NCBI GenBank assembly: GCA_002633085.1
Contig: NSIV01000003.1
Location: 186,001-250,000, forward strand
Direction: 5' to 3'
Origin: Curvibacter sp. PD_MW3
GTDB taxonomy: Bacteria; Pseudomonadota; Gammaproteobacteria; Burkholderiales; Burkholderiaceae_C
Length of the DNA: 64,000 bases
Position 1 is the stretch's first letter. Every line of letters begins with the position of its first letter. The translations under genes were made by a program, and so were the position numbers. Positions 55,691 through 63,786 of this stretch are shown here, in pieces. The notes beneath the pieces were generated by a model. It was not told where the DNA came from and searched no databases. It was given only the letters and a program-made list of their open reading frames with translations.

Positions 55691-56272
55691 ATGGCGGGCA
55701 AGAAGATTCTGATGATCTGCGGGGATTACTGCGAAGACTACGAAACCATGGTGCCGTTCCAGGCGCTGCTGGCGGTGGGGCACACGGTGCATGCCGTCTG
55801 TCCGGACAAGGTGGCGGGTGACCACATCAAGACGGCGATCCACGACTTCGAAGGCGCCCAGACCTACAGCGAAAAACCCGGCCACAACTTCACGCTCAAC
55901 ACCTCTTTTGCCGACGTGAAGCCGGCCCAGTACGACGCGCTGGTGCTGCCCGGCGGCCGCGGCCCGGAATACCTGCGCAACAACGCGGCCGTGGTGGCCA
56001 TGGTCAAGCACTTCTTCGAGGCCGGCAAGCCAGTGGCGGCGATCTGCCATGCGGCCCAGTTGCTGGCGGGGGCGGGCGTGCTTGCCGGGCGCAGTTGCTC
56101 GGCTTATCCAGCTTGTCGTGCCGAAGTGGAACTGGCCGGCGGCACCTATGTCGACATTCCGGTGGACCAGGCGCACACCGACCGCAACCTGGTGTCGGCG
56201 CCGGCTTGGCCGGCCCACCCGGCCTGGATTGCCCAGTTCCTGACGGTGCTGGGCACCCGCATCACGCATTGA
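55691..56272 (+). CDS. DJ-1/PfpI family protein
   Basis: 193-residue class-I-glutamine-amidotransferase-like protein. [18 protein letters not shown] start, [17 protein letters not shown], and the nucleophile elbow [13 protein letters not shown] (Cys119-His120). Members include deglycase/chaperone, protease-like and isonitrile hydratase enzymes; the exact activity cannot be told. The RBS aaggag is 9-10 bases before ATG 55691. A GCCC/GGGC and CTGCAG-AA-CTGCAG symmetry in the 103-bp gap after purC may be regulatory but is unconvincing. Confidence 0.88.
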   Translation: MAGKKILMICGDYCEDYETMVPFQALLAVGHTVHAVCPDKVAGDHIKTAIHDFEGAQTYSEKPGHNFTLNTSFADVKPAQYDALVLPGGRGPEYLRNNAAVVAMVKHFFEAGKPVAAICHAAQLLAGAGVLAGRSCSAYPACRAEVELAGGTYVDIPVDQAHTDRNLVSAPAWPAHPAWIAQFLTVLGTRITH

Positions 56273-56335
56273 TGCTGGATTGACGCCGAAGCCGCGTTGG
56301 CCGCATCATGCGGTTCAACGCGTCGGAGACAAACC

Positions 56336-56701
56336 ATGTGCCAGGTTTTTATCAGCGCCGATCCGGTGCTTTACCAGAGCCGCGCCCGTTCCGTGCGCCT
56401 GCATGGCGTGGCCACCAGCATCAAGCTGGAGAACCTGTTCTGGCAGGTGCTGGAGGAAATCGCACGCCGCGACGGCATGAGCGTGCCGCAGCTGTGTGCC
56501 AAGCTGCACGACGAACTGGTTGAGGAGTGTGGCGGGGTGGACAACTTTGCCTCGTTCCTGCGCGTTTGCTGCGGCCGTTACCTCGCGCTGCAACTGTCCG
56601 GCGGCATTCCGCAGGATGTCTCGATCCCGATCAGCAGCCTCAATGCCGGGCAGGTGCTGGCCGCCGAGGGGCGTGCCGCGACGTTTGGCGAGCTGCACTA
56701 G
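56336..56701 (+). CDS. Ribbon-helix-helix (RHH_4-type) domain protein
   Basis: 121 residues from ATG 56336, with a ggag about 9 bases upstream. The first part (SVRLHGVATSIKLENLFWQVLEEIARRDGMSVPQLCAKL in pieces) is an RHH_4 DNA-binding-like domain: a basic beta strand, then two helices. It is followed by an acidic helix (ELVEECGGVDNFASFLRVCCGRYLALQL). Such proteins are presumed DNA-binding or regulatory, targets unknown. It is followed convergently by the FUSC gene. Confidence 0.8.
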   Translation: MCQVFISADPVLYQSRARSVRLHGVATSIKLENLFWQVLEEIARRDGMSVPQLCAKLHDELVEECGGVDNFASFLRVCCGRYLALQLSGGIPQDVSIPISSLNAGQVLAAEGRAATFGELH

Positions 56702-56716
56702 GTTGTGGTGGGCGGC

Positions 56717-57811
56717 CTACGGTCGCAGGCGTGACGGCGCAAGACGCCGGAGCTGGCGACCCACCGCGTCGCGAAAGCGCGGGCTATGAAGGCAGAAGCC
56801 GCCGATCAGGCCCGCGACGGCGCCCAGCACGGTGTCGACCAGGCGCGCCTGCAGCAGCGCATCCGGCGAGACCTGCCCCAGCCGGCCGGCTTCGGCCAGC
56901 AAGATCGTCATCGGGGTGATGAAGATCACGGCCAGGCCGTAGTTGCGTACCACCAGGCTCTCGATCACGAAGGAGAGCGCCACCATCAGCAGCGCAATGC
57001 GCCACGTGTCCAGCGGCAGCGCCAGCAAGCCCCACGACAACAGCAGGCCGATACCGGTGCCAGCGATGCGGTGAACTTGCCGGTTCCACACGGCACGCAA
57101 GGACACGCCTTGGATCACGGCCAGACAACTGACGGGCACCCAGTAGGCGCGCTCCAGCTGCAGCGCTTGTGCCAGGGCCAGGGACATGCCGACGAAGAGC
57201 CCGATCACGACCGAGTCGAACACGACGAAATCAAAGGTCGCCGGCGGCAAGGATGGGGCTGGCTTTGGCGCCTGCCGGCGTACGATGTAAAGGCTGTAGA
57301 AAAAGGCGATCAGACAGGCTTGCAGGCAACCCAGCATGAGCAGCCCCGCCTGATGCGGTAGCTGCGATAGCTCGATCGGCGAATAGGCACCGATCGACGC
57401 CGCCATGATGAAAAACAGGCTCCCCGGTGGCCCCAAGGCGTAGAACCGGCACACCATCGACACCAGGATGGTGATGAAGGTCAGCACGGGCACCAACAGC
57501 AGCGGCAGGAAATGGCCCATCAACCCCAGCGCGTAGCAGGCACTCATGCCGAAGGCACAGGCCATCAGGGTGACCATGCGGTGATGAAGTGGCGTGCTGG
57601 GGGCGTAAAGAAACACCATGCCACCCAGCGAGGCGACGAGTCCGTCGTCCAGATGGTCGAAATAGGCCCCGATCAAAATCGGCAGGCCCGAGGCCAGCGC
57701 GGCGCAAAGCGGCATCTGCCAGCCCCGGTCGCTCGGGTGGAACGTCGCCAGCTGGCGCAGTTCGGTGCGCAGCCGCGCTTGAACGTGATGCCATCCTGGC
57801 CAGCGCATCAT
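56717..57811 (-). CDS. FUSC-family inner-membrane transporter
   Basis: 364-residue membrane protein with two clusters of helices (about 45-165 and 200-345), as in the fusaric-acid-resistance/aromatic-acid-exporter (AaeB-like) family. The first half has LCAALASGLPILIGAYFDHLDDGL; the second has ERAYWVPVSCLAVIQGVSLRAVWNRQVHRIAGTGIG in pieces, the usual FUSC core. It is shorter than AaeB (no large cytosolic domain), so a small FUSC-only protein. Start is ATG 57811 or the next codon 57808. No membrane-fusion partner is nearby. Confidence 0.85.
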   Translation of the reverse strand: MMRWPGWHHVQARLRTELRQLATFHPSDRGWQMPLCAALASGLPILIGAYFDHLDDGLVASLGGMVFLYAPSTPLHHRMVTLMACAFGMSACYALGLMGHFLPLLLVPVLTFITILVSMVCRFYALGPPGSLFFIMAASIGAYSPIELSQLPHQAGLLMLGCLQACLIAFFYSLYIVRRQAPKPAPSLPPATFDFVVFDSVVIGLFVGMSLALAQALQLERAYWVPVSCLAVIQGVSLRAVWNRQVHRIAGTGIGLLLSWGLLALPLDTWRIALLMVALSFVIESLVVRNYGLAVIFITPMTILLAEAGRLGQVSPDALLQARLVDTVLGAVAGLIGGFCLHSPRFRDAVGRQLRRLAPSRLRP

Positions 57812-57869
57812 GGATTCTCAGCGAGGGGCTGAAGGTCAGGTACGGCGGGCCTGGGCGCCAACGCGGGGC

Positions 57870-58826
57870 TCAGTTCAGCGCCATGCTGAGTTTGCGCCGG
57901 TAGGCCGAGATCAACGCCGCCTGCTCGTCTTCCTGCACCGTGGCATGGCCGGCCAGCTCGATGCCGCCGGCGCTCTTGCCGGAGACATCGGGGCCGGCCT
58001 GGGGCTTGGGCGGTGTCAGCAGGTCCAGGATGGCGATGAAGGTCTTGCGCGGGGCTTCTTCGTCCCACTTCTTGTCGCGCATGATGATCTCCAGCAGTTC
58101 GTCCAGCGCGGCCAGCCATTCGTTGTGCGCCATCAGCACGCGCGCCTTGGCGAAGCGGCTTTCGAAGTCGCGCTTGTTGGCTTCGATCTTCTGGTCGAAC
58201 TGCGCCAGCGTCCATTGGCCGCGCGGGTCGGTGGCGACGAACTCCAGCGCATTGAGCCACTGCTGGAGCGCCTCGAAACGCAAGGGCACCGGAATCTGTG
58301 CCAATGCCGGCGCCAGGGCACCGGCGGCCTCGGCCAGATGGCCGGTGCCGATCAGCAGCTTGACGTAGTCGTAACGCCTCTCGTCATTGGCCGGCTCGGC
58401 TGCCACCGCCTCGGCCATGCGGGCCAGCGCACCGGCCACATCGCCTGATTCCAACGGATCCGGCGTTTCCGGCTCATCTATGTCGGCAGGCGCCTGGCCT
58501 TCGGCACCGAGATGTTTGTCGAGGAATTCGCGCAGCTTGCCTTCCGGCAGCGCGCCCATGAAGCCATCGGCCGGCTTGCCGCCGACCATCAGCACGCAGG
58601 TCGGGATGCTGCGGATGCCGAAGGCACCGGCCAGTTCCTGCTGCTCGTCGGAGTTGATCTTGGCCAGCACAAAGCGGCCGGCGTAGTCGGTTTCGAGCTT
58701 TTCCAGGATCGGGCCGAGCGCCTTGCACGGGCCGCACCAGGGCGCCCAGAAATCGACCAGCACGGGCACGGACATGGAGGCCTGGATGACCTCGGTTTCG
58801 AAGTTTTCGGTGGTGATGTCGATCAT
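57870..58826 (-). CDS. Thioredoxin-domain co-chaperone (YbbN/CnoX-like)
   Basis: 318 residues. The N-terminal thioredoxin domain (1-110) keeps the active site WCGPC (Trp30-Cys34) and cis-Pro SIPT, then an acidic linker and C-terminal TPR-like helices (about 150-290: ALQQWLNALEFVATDP, SRFAKARVLMAHNEWLAALDELLEIIM). In E. coli, CnoX (YbbN) works with DnaK/GroEL; there the site is SXXC, whereas here it is a full CGPC and probably redox-active. Divergent from purE with 93 bp between. Confidence 0.93.
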   Translation of the reverse strand: MIDITTENFETEVIQASMSVPVLVDFWAPWCGPCKALGPILEKLETDYAGRFVLAKINSDEQQELAGAFGIRSIPTCVLMVGGKPADGFMGALPEGKLREFLDKHLGAEGQAPADIDEPETPDPLESGDVAGALARMAEAVAAEPANDERRYDYVKLLIGTGHLAEAAGALAPALAQIPVPLRFEALQQWLNALEFVATDPRGQWTLAQFDQKIEANKRDFESRFAKARVLMAHNEWLAALDELLEIIMRDKKWDEEAPRKTFIAILDLLTPPKPQAGPDVSGKSAGGIELAGHATVQEDEQAALISAYRRKLSMALN

Positions 58827-58919
58827 TTGGGGCAGCTCGGGGCAAAAAAGTAAAATTCAGTTCTGATCATTTGCGGGACAGACCGCAGGCGCACAGCGGC
58901 AGGCTCTGTCCTCAACATT

Positions 58920-59411
58920 ATGAAAACTATTATTGGTGTCGTCATGGGTTCCAGTTCCGACTGGGACACCATGCAACAGGCAGTCCAGATTCTCCACCAC
59001 TTTGGCATCGGGCACGAAGCCCGCGTGGTGTCGGCGCACCGCATGCCCGACGACATGTTCGCCTATGCCGAAGCCGCCGCCGGGCGGGGCCTGAAGGCCA
59101 TCATCGCCGGCGCCGGCGGTGCCGCCCACCTGCCGGGCATGCTGGCAGCCAAGACCACCGTGCCGGTGCTGGGTGTGCCGGTGCAGAGCAAGGCGCTGTC
59201 GGGTGTTGATTCGCTGCACAGCATCGTGCAGATGCCCAAGGGCATTCCGGTGGCCACCTTTGCCATCGGCCCGGCCGGTGCCGCCAATGCGGCGCTGTTC
59301 GCGGTGGCTATGCTGGCCAATGAAGACCCGGCCCTGCGCGCCAAGCTGGACGCCTTCCGCGCTGAGCAGACCGAAGCCGCACGCGCCATGACGCTGCCGC
59401 CGGCCCTATGA
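58920..59411 (+). CDS. purE: N5-carboxyaminoimidazole ribonucleotide mutase
   Basis: Converts N5-CAIR to CAIR in purine synthesis. 163 residues. Motifs: [13 protein letters not shown] (phosphate loop), [12 protein letters not shown] (catalytic His), [16 protein letters not shown] and [19 protein letters not shown]. The promoter region is shared with the divergent thioredoxin gene and contains a small TGCGG-GACAGA-CCGCA hairpin. Overlaps purK by 4 bases (ATGA). Confidence 0.98.
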   Translation: MKTIIGVVMGSSSDWDTMQQAVQILHHFGIGHEARVVSAHRMPDDMFAYAEAAAGRGLKAIIAGAGGAAHLPGMLAAKTTVPVLGVPVQSKALSGVDSLHSIVQMPKGIPVATFAIGPAGAANAALFAVAMLANEDPALRAKLDAFRAEQTEAARAMTLPPAL

Positions 59412-60583
59412 GCGGCCAGCGCATCCTCCCCGGTTCCCTGGTCAATGGCCAGCCGGCCACGCTCGGCGTCATGGGCGGCGGCCAGCTCGGCCGCATGTTC
59501 GTACAGGCGGCCCAGCGCATGGGTTATTTCACCGCGGTGCTCGACCCCGATCCGGCCAGCCCGGCCGGCCTAGTGAGCCATCACCACATCCAGACCGGTT
59601 ATCTGGACGAGCAGGGTCTGGCGCAGCTGATGCAGCGCAGCGCCGCCATCACCACCGAATTCGAGAATGTGCCGGCACCGGCTTTGTTGACGCTGGGCGC
59701 GCAGCGCCCGGTGGCGCCGGCCGCGGGCGCCGTGGCGATTGCGCAGGACCGCGCCCAGGAGAAAGCCCACTTCCAGCGCTGCGGCGTGCCGGTGGCGCCT
59801 TATGCCGTGATCGAAACGCCGGAACAACTGGCGGCTGTGCCTGACGCGCTGCTGCCCGGCATCGTCAAGACCACCCGCCTCGGCTACGACGGCAAGGGCC
59901 AGATCCGCGTCAAGACGCGCGCTGAACTGGTGGCGGCCTGGGAGGAGTTGAAGCACGTGCCCTGCGTGCTGGAGAAGATGCTGCCGCTCAAATTGGAGTG
60001 CTCGGTCATCGTGGCGCGCGGCTGGGACGGCACCTGCGTCAACTTCCCGGTGCAACGCAACCTGCACCGCGACGGCATCCTGGCGGTGACCGAGGTTTAT
60101 GAAGAAAATCTGCCATCCGCCCTTGCCAAGCAAGCGGTTGAAGCTACCAAATCGATAGCGAATGGCCTGCAGTACGTCGGTGTGCTGTGTGTCGAGTTCT
60201 TCGTGCTGCAGGACGACAGCCTGATCGTTAACGAGATGGCGCCGCGCCCGCACAACAGCGGCCACTACACGCTCGACGCCTGCGACCAGTCGCAGTTCGA
60301 CCTGCAGGTGCGCACGCTGGCCGGCCTGCCGCTGGTGCAGCCGCGCGCCTACGGCCCGTCCATCATGCTCAACCTGCTGGGTGATGTCTGGCTGGCCTTC
60401 AACAATGCGCCGCCCTGGGACCAGGTGCTGGCCCTGCCCGGTACCCACCTGCACCTGTACGGCAAGCTCGACGCCAAGCCCGGCCGCAAGATGGGCCACC
60501 TCAACATCACCGGCAGCACGGTCGACGAGGTGCGCGCCACGGCGCAGGCGGCGGCCAAGCTGCTGGGCATCGAACCTTTTTGA
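59408..60583 (+). CDS. purK: N5-carboxyaminoimidazole ribonucleotide synthetase
   Basis: ATP-grasp enzyme forming N5-CAIR from AIR, bicarbonate and ATP; the partner of PurE. 391 residues, with [24 protein letters not shown]-grasp [49 protein letters not shown] and a C-terminal biotin-carboxylase-C-like domain. A dispersed repeat (60105-60159) is embedded in frame and encodes a helix with sequence [17 protein letters not shown]. This fits the normal position of a variable helix before [10 protein letters not shown], so the enzyme looks intact. Confidence 0.97.
   Translation: MSGQRILPGSLVNGQPATLGVMGGGQLGRMFVQAAQRMGYFTAVLDPDPASPAGLVSHHHIQTGYLDEQGLAQLMQRSAAITTEFENVPAPALLTLGAQRPVAPAAGAVAIAQDRAQEKAHFQRCGVPVAPYAVIETPEQLAAVPDALLPGIVKTTRLGYDGKGQIRVKTRAELVAAWEELKHVPCVLEKMLPLKLECSVIVARGWDGTCVNFPVQRNLHRDGILAVTEVYEENLPSALAKQAVEATKSIANGLQYVGVLCVEFFVLQDDSLIVNEMAPRPHNSGHYTLDACDQSQFDLQVRTLAGLPLVQPRAYGPSIMLNLLGDVWLAFNNAPPWDQVLALPGTHLHLYGKLDAKPGRKMGHLNITGSTVDEVRATAQAAAKLLGIEPF
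60105..60159 (+). repeat. Dispersed repeat (copy 4) embedded in purK
   Basis: It has the same layout and exactly the same spacing as the intergenic copy at 38354-38407: AAATC, 31 bases, then AGCTACCAAATCGATAGC (60142-60159). By my alignment 20 of the 36 bases before the core and 13 of 18 core bases agree. AT-rich compared with surrounding purK sequence. Confidence 0.6.
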
Positions 60584-60597
60584 TAGCCAGGGCCTGC

Positions 60598-61596
60598 ATG
60601 ATCCTCGACGGACGGGAACCGGCTGCCATCGCGGCCGCCGCGCAGGCGCTGCAGCAGGGGGAACTGGTCGGCCTGCCGACCGAAACCGTTTACGGCCTGG
60701 GGGCCGATGCCGCCAATGAGGCGGCGGTGGCCAAGATCTTCGCCGCCAAGGGCCGGCCCAGCGACCACCCGCTGATCGTGCACGTCGCCGACGCCGCCGG
60801 CGTGGACCACTTCGCACGCGACGTGCCGGCCTTCGCGCAGCAATTGATGCAGGCCTTCTGGCCCGGCCCGCTCACCCTGATCCTGCCGCGCCGCCCCGAG
60901 GTGGGCGCGGCGGCGGCCGGCGGCCAAGACTCGATCGGTCTGCGCTGCCCGGCGCACCCGGTGGCGCATGCGCTGCTGCTGGCAGCCCGGGCGTTGGGCG
61001 TGCACGGCGTGGCGGCACCGAGCGCCAACAAGTTCGGCCGCGTCAGCCCGACCAGCGCCGCCCACGTGCAGAGCGAGTTCGGCGACAGCCTGCTGGTGCT
61101 CGATGGTGGTGCCTGCGAAGTCGGCATCGAGTCCACCATCATCGACTGCACGCGCGGCTCGCCGGTGCTGCTGCGCCCGGGCCAGATCTCGCGCGAGCAG
61201 GTGCAGGCCGCCTGCGGTCTGAAATTGCTATCAAAAGAGGAGCTGATCGCGCCGGCACCACGGGCTTCCGGCACACTGGAGTCCCATTACGCGCCGAATG
61301 CCCGGGTGCGCCTGATGGATGCCCGGGCCTTGCAGACCGCGCTCGATATGCTGGGCCCGGACCTGGATGGCGGCCTGGCCACGATCGCGGTTTATGCGCG
61401 CGCCGTGCTGCGGCTGCCGTCCAACCGGGTGCTGTACCGGCGCATGCCGGACGACGCGGCGGCGGCGGCACAGCAGCTGTTTGCCGTGCTGCGCGACTTC
61501 GACGCCCAGGGCGTCAAACTGATCTGGATCGAGCCGCCGCCCGACACCCCCGCCTGGGAAGGCGTGCGCGACCGCCTGACACGGGCCGCCGCATAA
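60598..61596 (+). CDS. tsaC: L-threonylcarbamoyladenylate synthase (Sua5 type)
   Basis: Makes threonylcarbamoyl-AMP for the t6A37 tRNA modification. From ATG 60598 it is 332 residues, i.e. the long Sua5 form: YrdC domain (about 1-205; GLPTETVYGLGADA, KGRPSDHPLIVHV, GPLTLILPRRPE, APSANKFGRVSPTSA) plus the C-terminal Sua5 domain after a linker. In the linker (KLLSKEELIAPAPRASGTLESHYAP) lies an inverted copy of the 18-bp repeat core (61227-61244). TTG 60580 would overlap the purK stop and is an alternative start. Probably co-transcribed with purEK. Confidence 0.94.
   Translation: MILDGREPAAIAAAAQALQQGELVGLPTETVYGLGADAANEAAVAKIFAAKGRPSDHPLIVHVADAAGVDHFARDVPAFAQQLMQAFWPGPLTLILPRRPEVGAAAAGGQDSIGLRCPAHPVAHALLLAARALGVHGVAAPSANKFGRVSPTSAAHVQSEFGDSLLVLDGGACEVGIESTIIDCTRGSPVLLRPGQISREQVQAACGLKLLSKEELIAPAPRASGTLESHYAPNARVRLMDARALQTALDMLGPDLDGGLATIAVYARAVLRLPSNRVLYRRMPDDAAAAAQQLFAVLRDFDAQGVKLIWIEPPPDTPAWEGVRDRLTRAAA
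61227..61244 (-). repeat. 18-bp dispersed repeat core (copy 5) in tsaC linker
   Basis: On the minus strand it reads AGCTCCTCTTTTGATAGC, preceded by GCGCGATC, comparable to GCGCGAAA before the core at 38390. It encodes part of the interdomain linker of TsaC. A weaker sixth match (TTTTTGATAGC, 60577-60587) spans the purK stop codon. Confidence 0.6.
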
Positions 61597-61636
61597 GGCT
61601 GGCCTGAATGGTGAAACCGCGGCACCATTCAGCACC

Positions 61637-62191
61637 ATGACGACACTCGGCACGTTGATCGAAACCCACGGCTACTGGGTACTGGCGCTGGGCTGTCTGC
61701 TTGAAGGCGAAACCGTGTTGCTGCTGGCCGGTTTCGCCGCGCATCGCGGCTACCTTCATCCGCTGGCTGTGATCGCGGTGGCTTCGGCCGCTGGCTTTGT
61801 GGGCGACCAGTTCTATTTCTGGCTCGGTCGCCGCCATGGTGCCGCCGTATTGGCGCGCTGGCCGACGCTGCTGCAGCGGGCGGAGCGCGTGCACCGCTTG
61901 ATCGATCGCCATCATGAAGCGATGATCGTCGCCATGCGTTTCGCTTACGGACTGCGGATTGCCGGGCCAGTGCTGATCGGCACCACGACCCTTCCGGCAT
62001 TGCGTTTTGCTGCGTTCAATGCCGTGGGCGCCGTGCTCTGGGCCTGCCTGATCGGTGCGCTCGGCTGGGTGTTCGGCCATGCGGCCGAGGTCGTGTTTTC
62101 GGAGGTCCGCCATGTCGAGGGCTGGCTGCTGCTGGGGCTGGCAGCGGCCGGTGCCTTGGTCTGGTGGCTGAGAAAACAAGGGAAACATTGA
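61637..62191 (+). CDS. DedA family membrane protein
   Basis: 184-residue inner-membrane protein of the DedA/VTT family, whose members include undecaprenyl-phosphate and phospholipid flippases. Motifs: LEGETVLLLAGFAAHRGYLHPLAV in the first re-entrant segment, GDQFYFWLGRRHG, and RFAYGLRIAGPVLIG with the conserved Arg residues. Normal length. Substrate undetermined. Its stop is 13 bp before the NRAMP start, so the two are probably co-transcribed. Confidence 0.92.
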   Translation: MTTLGTLIETHGYWVLALGCLLEGETVLLLAGFAAHRGYLHPLAVIAVASAAGFVGDQFYFWLGRRHGAAVLARWPTLLQRAERVHRLIDRHHEAMIVAMRFAYGLRIAGPVLIGTTTLPALRFAAFNAVGAVLWACLIGALGWVFGHAAEVVFSEVRHVEGWLLLGLAAAGALVWWLRKQGKH

Positions 62192-62204
62192 GCCGCGTGC
62201 CGCC

Positions 62205-63473
62205 ATGCTGAAATCCATTCGCACCCTGCGCTTTCGCTTCAACGTGCGCCGGCTCGGCCCCGGCCTCATCACGGGCGCAGCCGATGACGACCCGAGCGGC
62301 ATTGCCACCTACTCGCAGGCCGGCGCTCAGTTCGGCTTCGCGCTGCTGTGGACGGTGGTCTTCACGCTGCCGCTGATGGCGGCAATCCAGATGATCAGTG
62401 CGCGCATCGGCCATGTGACCGGCCACGGCCTGGCGGCCAACATCAAACAGGCCTTCCCGCGCCCGGTGCTGCTGGCCATCGTCGGCCTGCTGCTGCTGGC
62501 CAACACACTCAACCTGGCGGCCGACATCGCCGCCATGGCCGAGGCCCTGCGCCTGCTGGTCGGCGGCCCGTCTCAGGTCTATGCGGTGACGTTTGGTTTG
62601 CTGTGCCTGGTACTGCAGGTCTTCCTGAGTTACCAGGTTTATGTGCGCTGGCTCAAGTGGTTGACGCTGGCGCTGTTGGCTTATGTGGCGGTGGTCTTCA
62701 CGCTGCGCATCGACTGGTGGCAGGTGGCGCAGCAACTGGTCTGGCCGCAGCTGCAACTGGGCCGCGAAGCCTTGCTGACCATCGTTGCCGTCTTCGGCAC
62801 CACCATCAGCCCTTACCTGTTCTTCTGGCAGGCCGGGCAGGAGATGGAGGACGTGAACGCGGGGCCGAAACACACCGATTCAACCGCGCAGGTCCGCGGG
62901 CATTTGCGCCGCATCCAGTGGGACACGCTGGTGGGCATGAGCTTCTCCAACCTGATTGCCTTCTTCATCATTCTGAGTACGGCCGCCACGCTGCACGCGG
63001 CTGGTGTGCGCGACATCCAGACCTCGGCCCAGGCGGCCGAGGCGCTGCGGCCGCTGGCCGGCGAGTTGACCTTTCTGCTGTTCAGCCTGGGGATCATCGG
63101 CACAGGCCTGCTGGCGGTGCCGGTGCTGGCCGGCTCGGCCGCCTATGCGGTGGCGGAAGCGGCCGGCTGGCAGGGTAGCCTGAGCCTGCGGCTGGACAAG
63201 GGTGAAGGGCGCGGCTTCTACGGTGTGGTGGCCCTGGCCACGCTGGGCGGCGTGGCGCTGTGTTTTGCGCCGATCGACCCGGTGCGCGCCCTGTTCTGGG
63301 CCGCCGTGCTCAACGGCGTCATTTCCGTGCCCATCATGGCCGTGATGATGTTGCTGGCCGCGCGAACGGACATCATGGGTGTGCACGTGATCGGCCGACG
63401 CCTGCGCTGGCTCGGCTGGCTGGCCACGCTGGCCATGGGGGGCACCGTGGTCACCATGTTAGCCACGCTGTAA
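62205..63473 (+). CDS. NRAMP-family divalent metal transporter with non-canonical metal site
   Basis: 422 residues, 11 predicted helices, NRAMP fold. Helix 1 reads GLITGAADDDPSGIATYSQ (Asp27-Asp29, Pro30-Ser31), where classic manganese/iron NRAMPs have DPGN. Helix 6 reads TTISPYLFFWQAGQE (about 200-214), where they have an Ala/Met-x-x-His pair motif. It therefore belongs to the divergent bacterial NRAMP-related clade, whose substrate may be Mg2+, Mn2+ or something else. It follows the DedA gene. Riboswitch-controlled metal genes elsewhere in the window make metal transport plausible, but nothing ties them together. Confidence 0.85.
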   Translation: MLKSIRTLRFRFNVRRLGPGLITGAADDDPSGIATYSQAGAQFGFALLWTVVFTLPLMAAIQMISARIGHVTGHGLAANIKQAFPRPVLLAIVGLLLLANTLNLAADIAAMAEALRLLVGGPSQVYAVTFGLLCLVLQVFLSYQVYVRWLKWLTLALLAYVAVVFTLRIDWWQVAQQLVWPQLQLGREALLTIVAVFGTTISPYLFFWQAGQEMEDVNAGPKHTDSTAQVRGHLRRIQWDTLVGMSFSNLIAFFIILSTAATLHAAGVRDIQTSAQAAEALRPLAGELTFLLFSLGIIGTGLLAVPVLAGSAAYAVAEAAGWQGSLSLRLDKGEGRGFYGVVALATLGGVALCFAPIDPVRALFWAAVLNGVISVPIMAVMMLLAARTDIMGVHVIGRRLRWLGWLATLAMGGTVVTMLATL

Positions 63474-63497
63474 GTGCCGGCCGCGGAGGCCGCTCGT

Positions 63498-63752
63498 TCA
63501 GCGAAAGCGCAGTTTCATCACCAGGATGGCCGAAGCCAGCGCCAGCGTGATGGCGTTGGCCACCACGACCGGCCAGGCATCAATCAGCAGGCCGTAGACC
63601 AGCCACAGTGCCACGCCAGCGGTGAAGGCGCTGTACATGCCCAGCGAAATGCCACGCACGTCGCGCGTGGTGAAGGTGTGCCACGCTTGCGGTACGAAAC
63701 TCAAGGTGGTCAGGCTGGCAGCGAGGTAGCCGATGTAGTCGGTCAGTGGCAT
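63498..63752 (-). CDS. SemiSWEET-type sugar transporter
   Basis: 84 residues, three helices, from the ATG at 63752 (MPLTDYIGYLAASLTTLSFVPQ). It has the PQ motif at Pro21-Gln22 and the family sequence TRDVRGISLGMYSAFTAGVALWLVYG. SemiSWEETs dimerise to form a sugar uniporter. A possible CGGCC/GGCCG stem separates it from the convergent NRAMP gene. It lies 34 bases downstream of the GGDEF gene on the same strand. Confidence 0.9.
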   Translation of the reverse strand: MPLTDYIGYLAASLTTLSFVPQAWHTFTTRDVRGISLGMYSAFTAGVALWLVYGLLIDAWPVVVANAITLALASAILVMKLRFR

Positions 63753-63786
63753 GGAAAATCTCTTGCGGTTGGCGCACCCGGCGCGC

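Noticed and set aside
60577-60587. TTTTTGATAGC at the purK stop as a sixth repeat copy
   Set aside because: Only the last 11 bases of the core match and the AGCT start is absent; too short to separate from chance.
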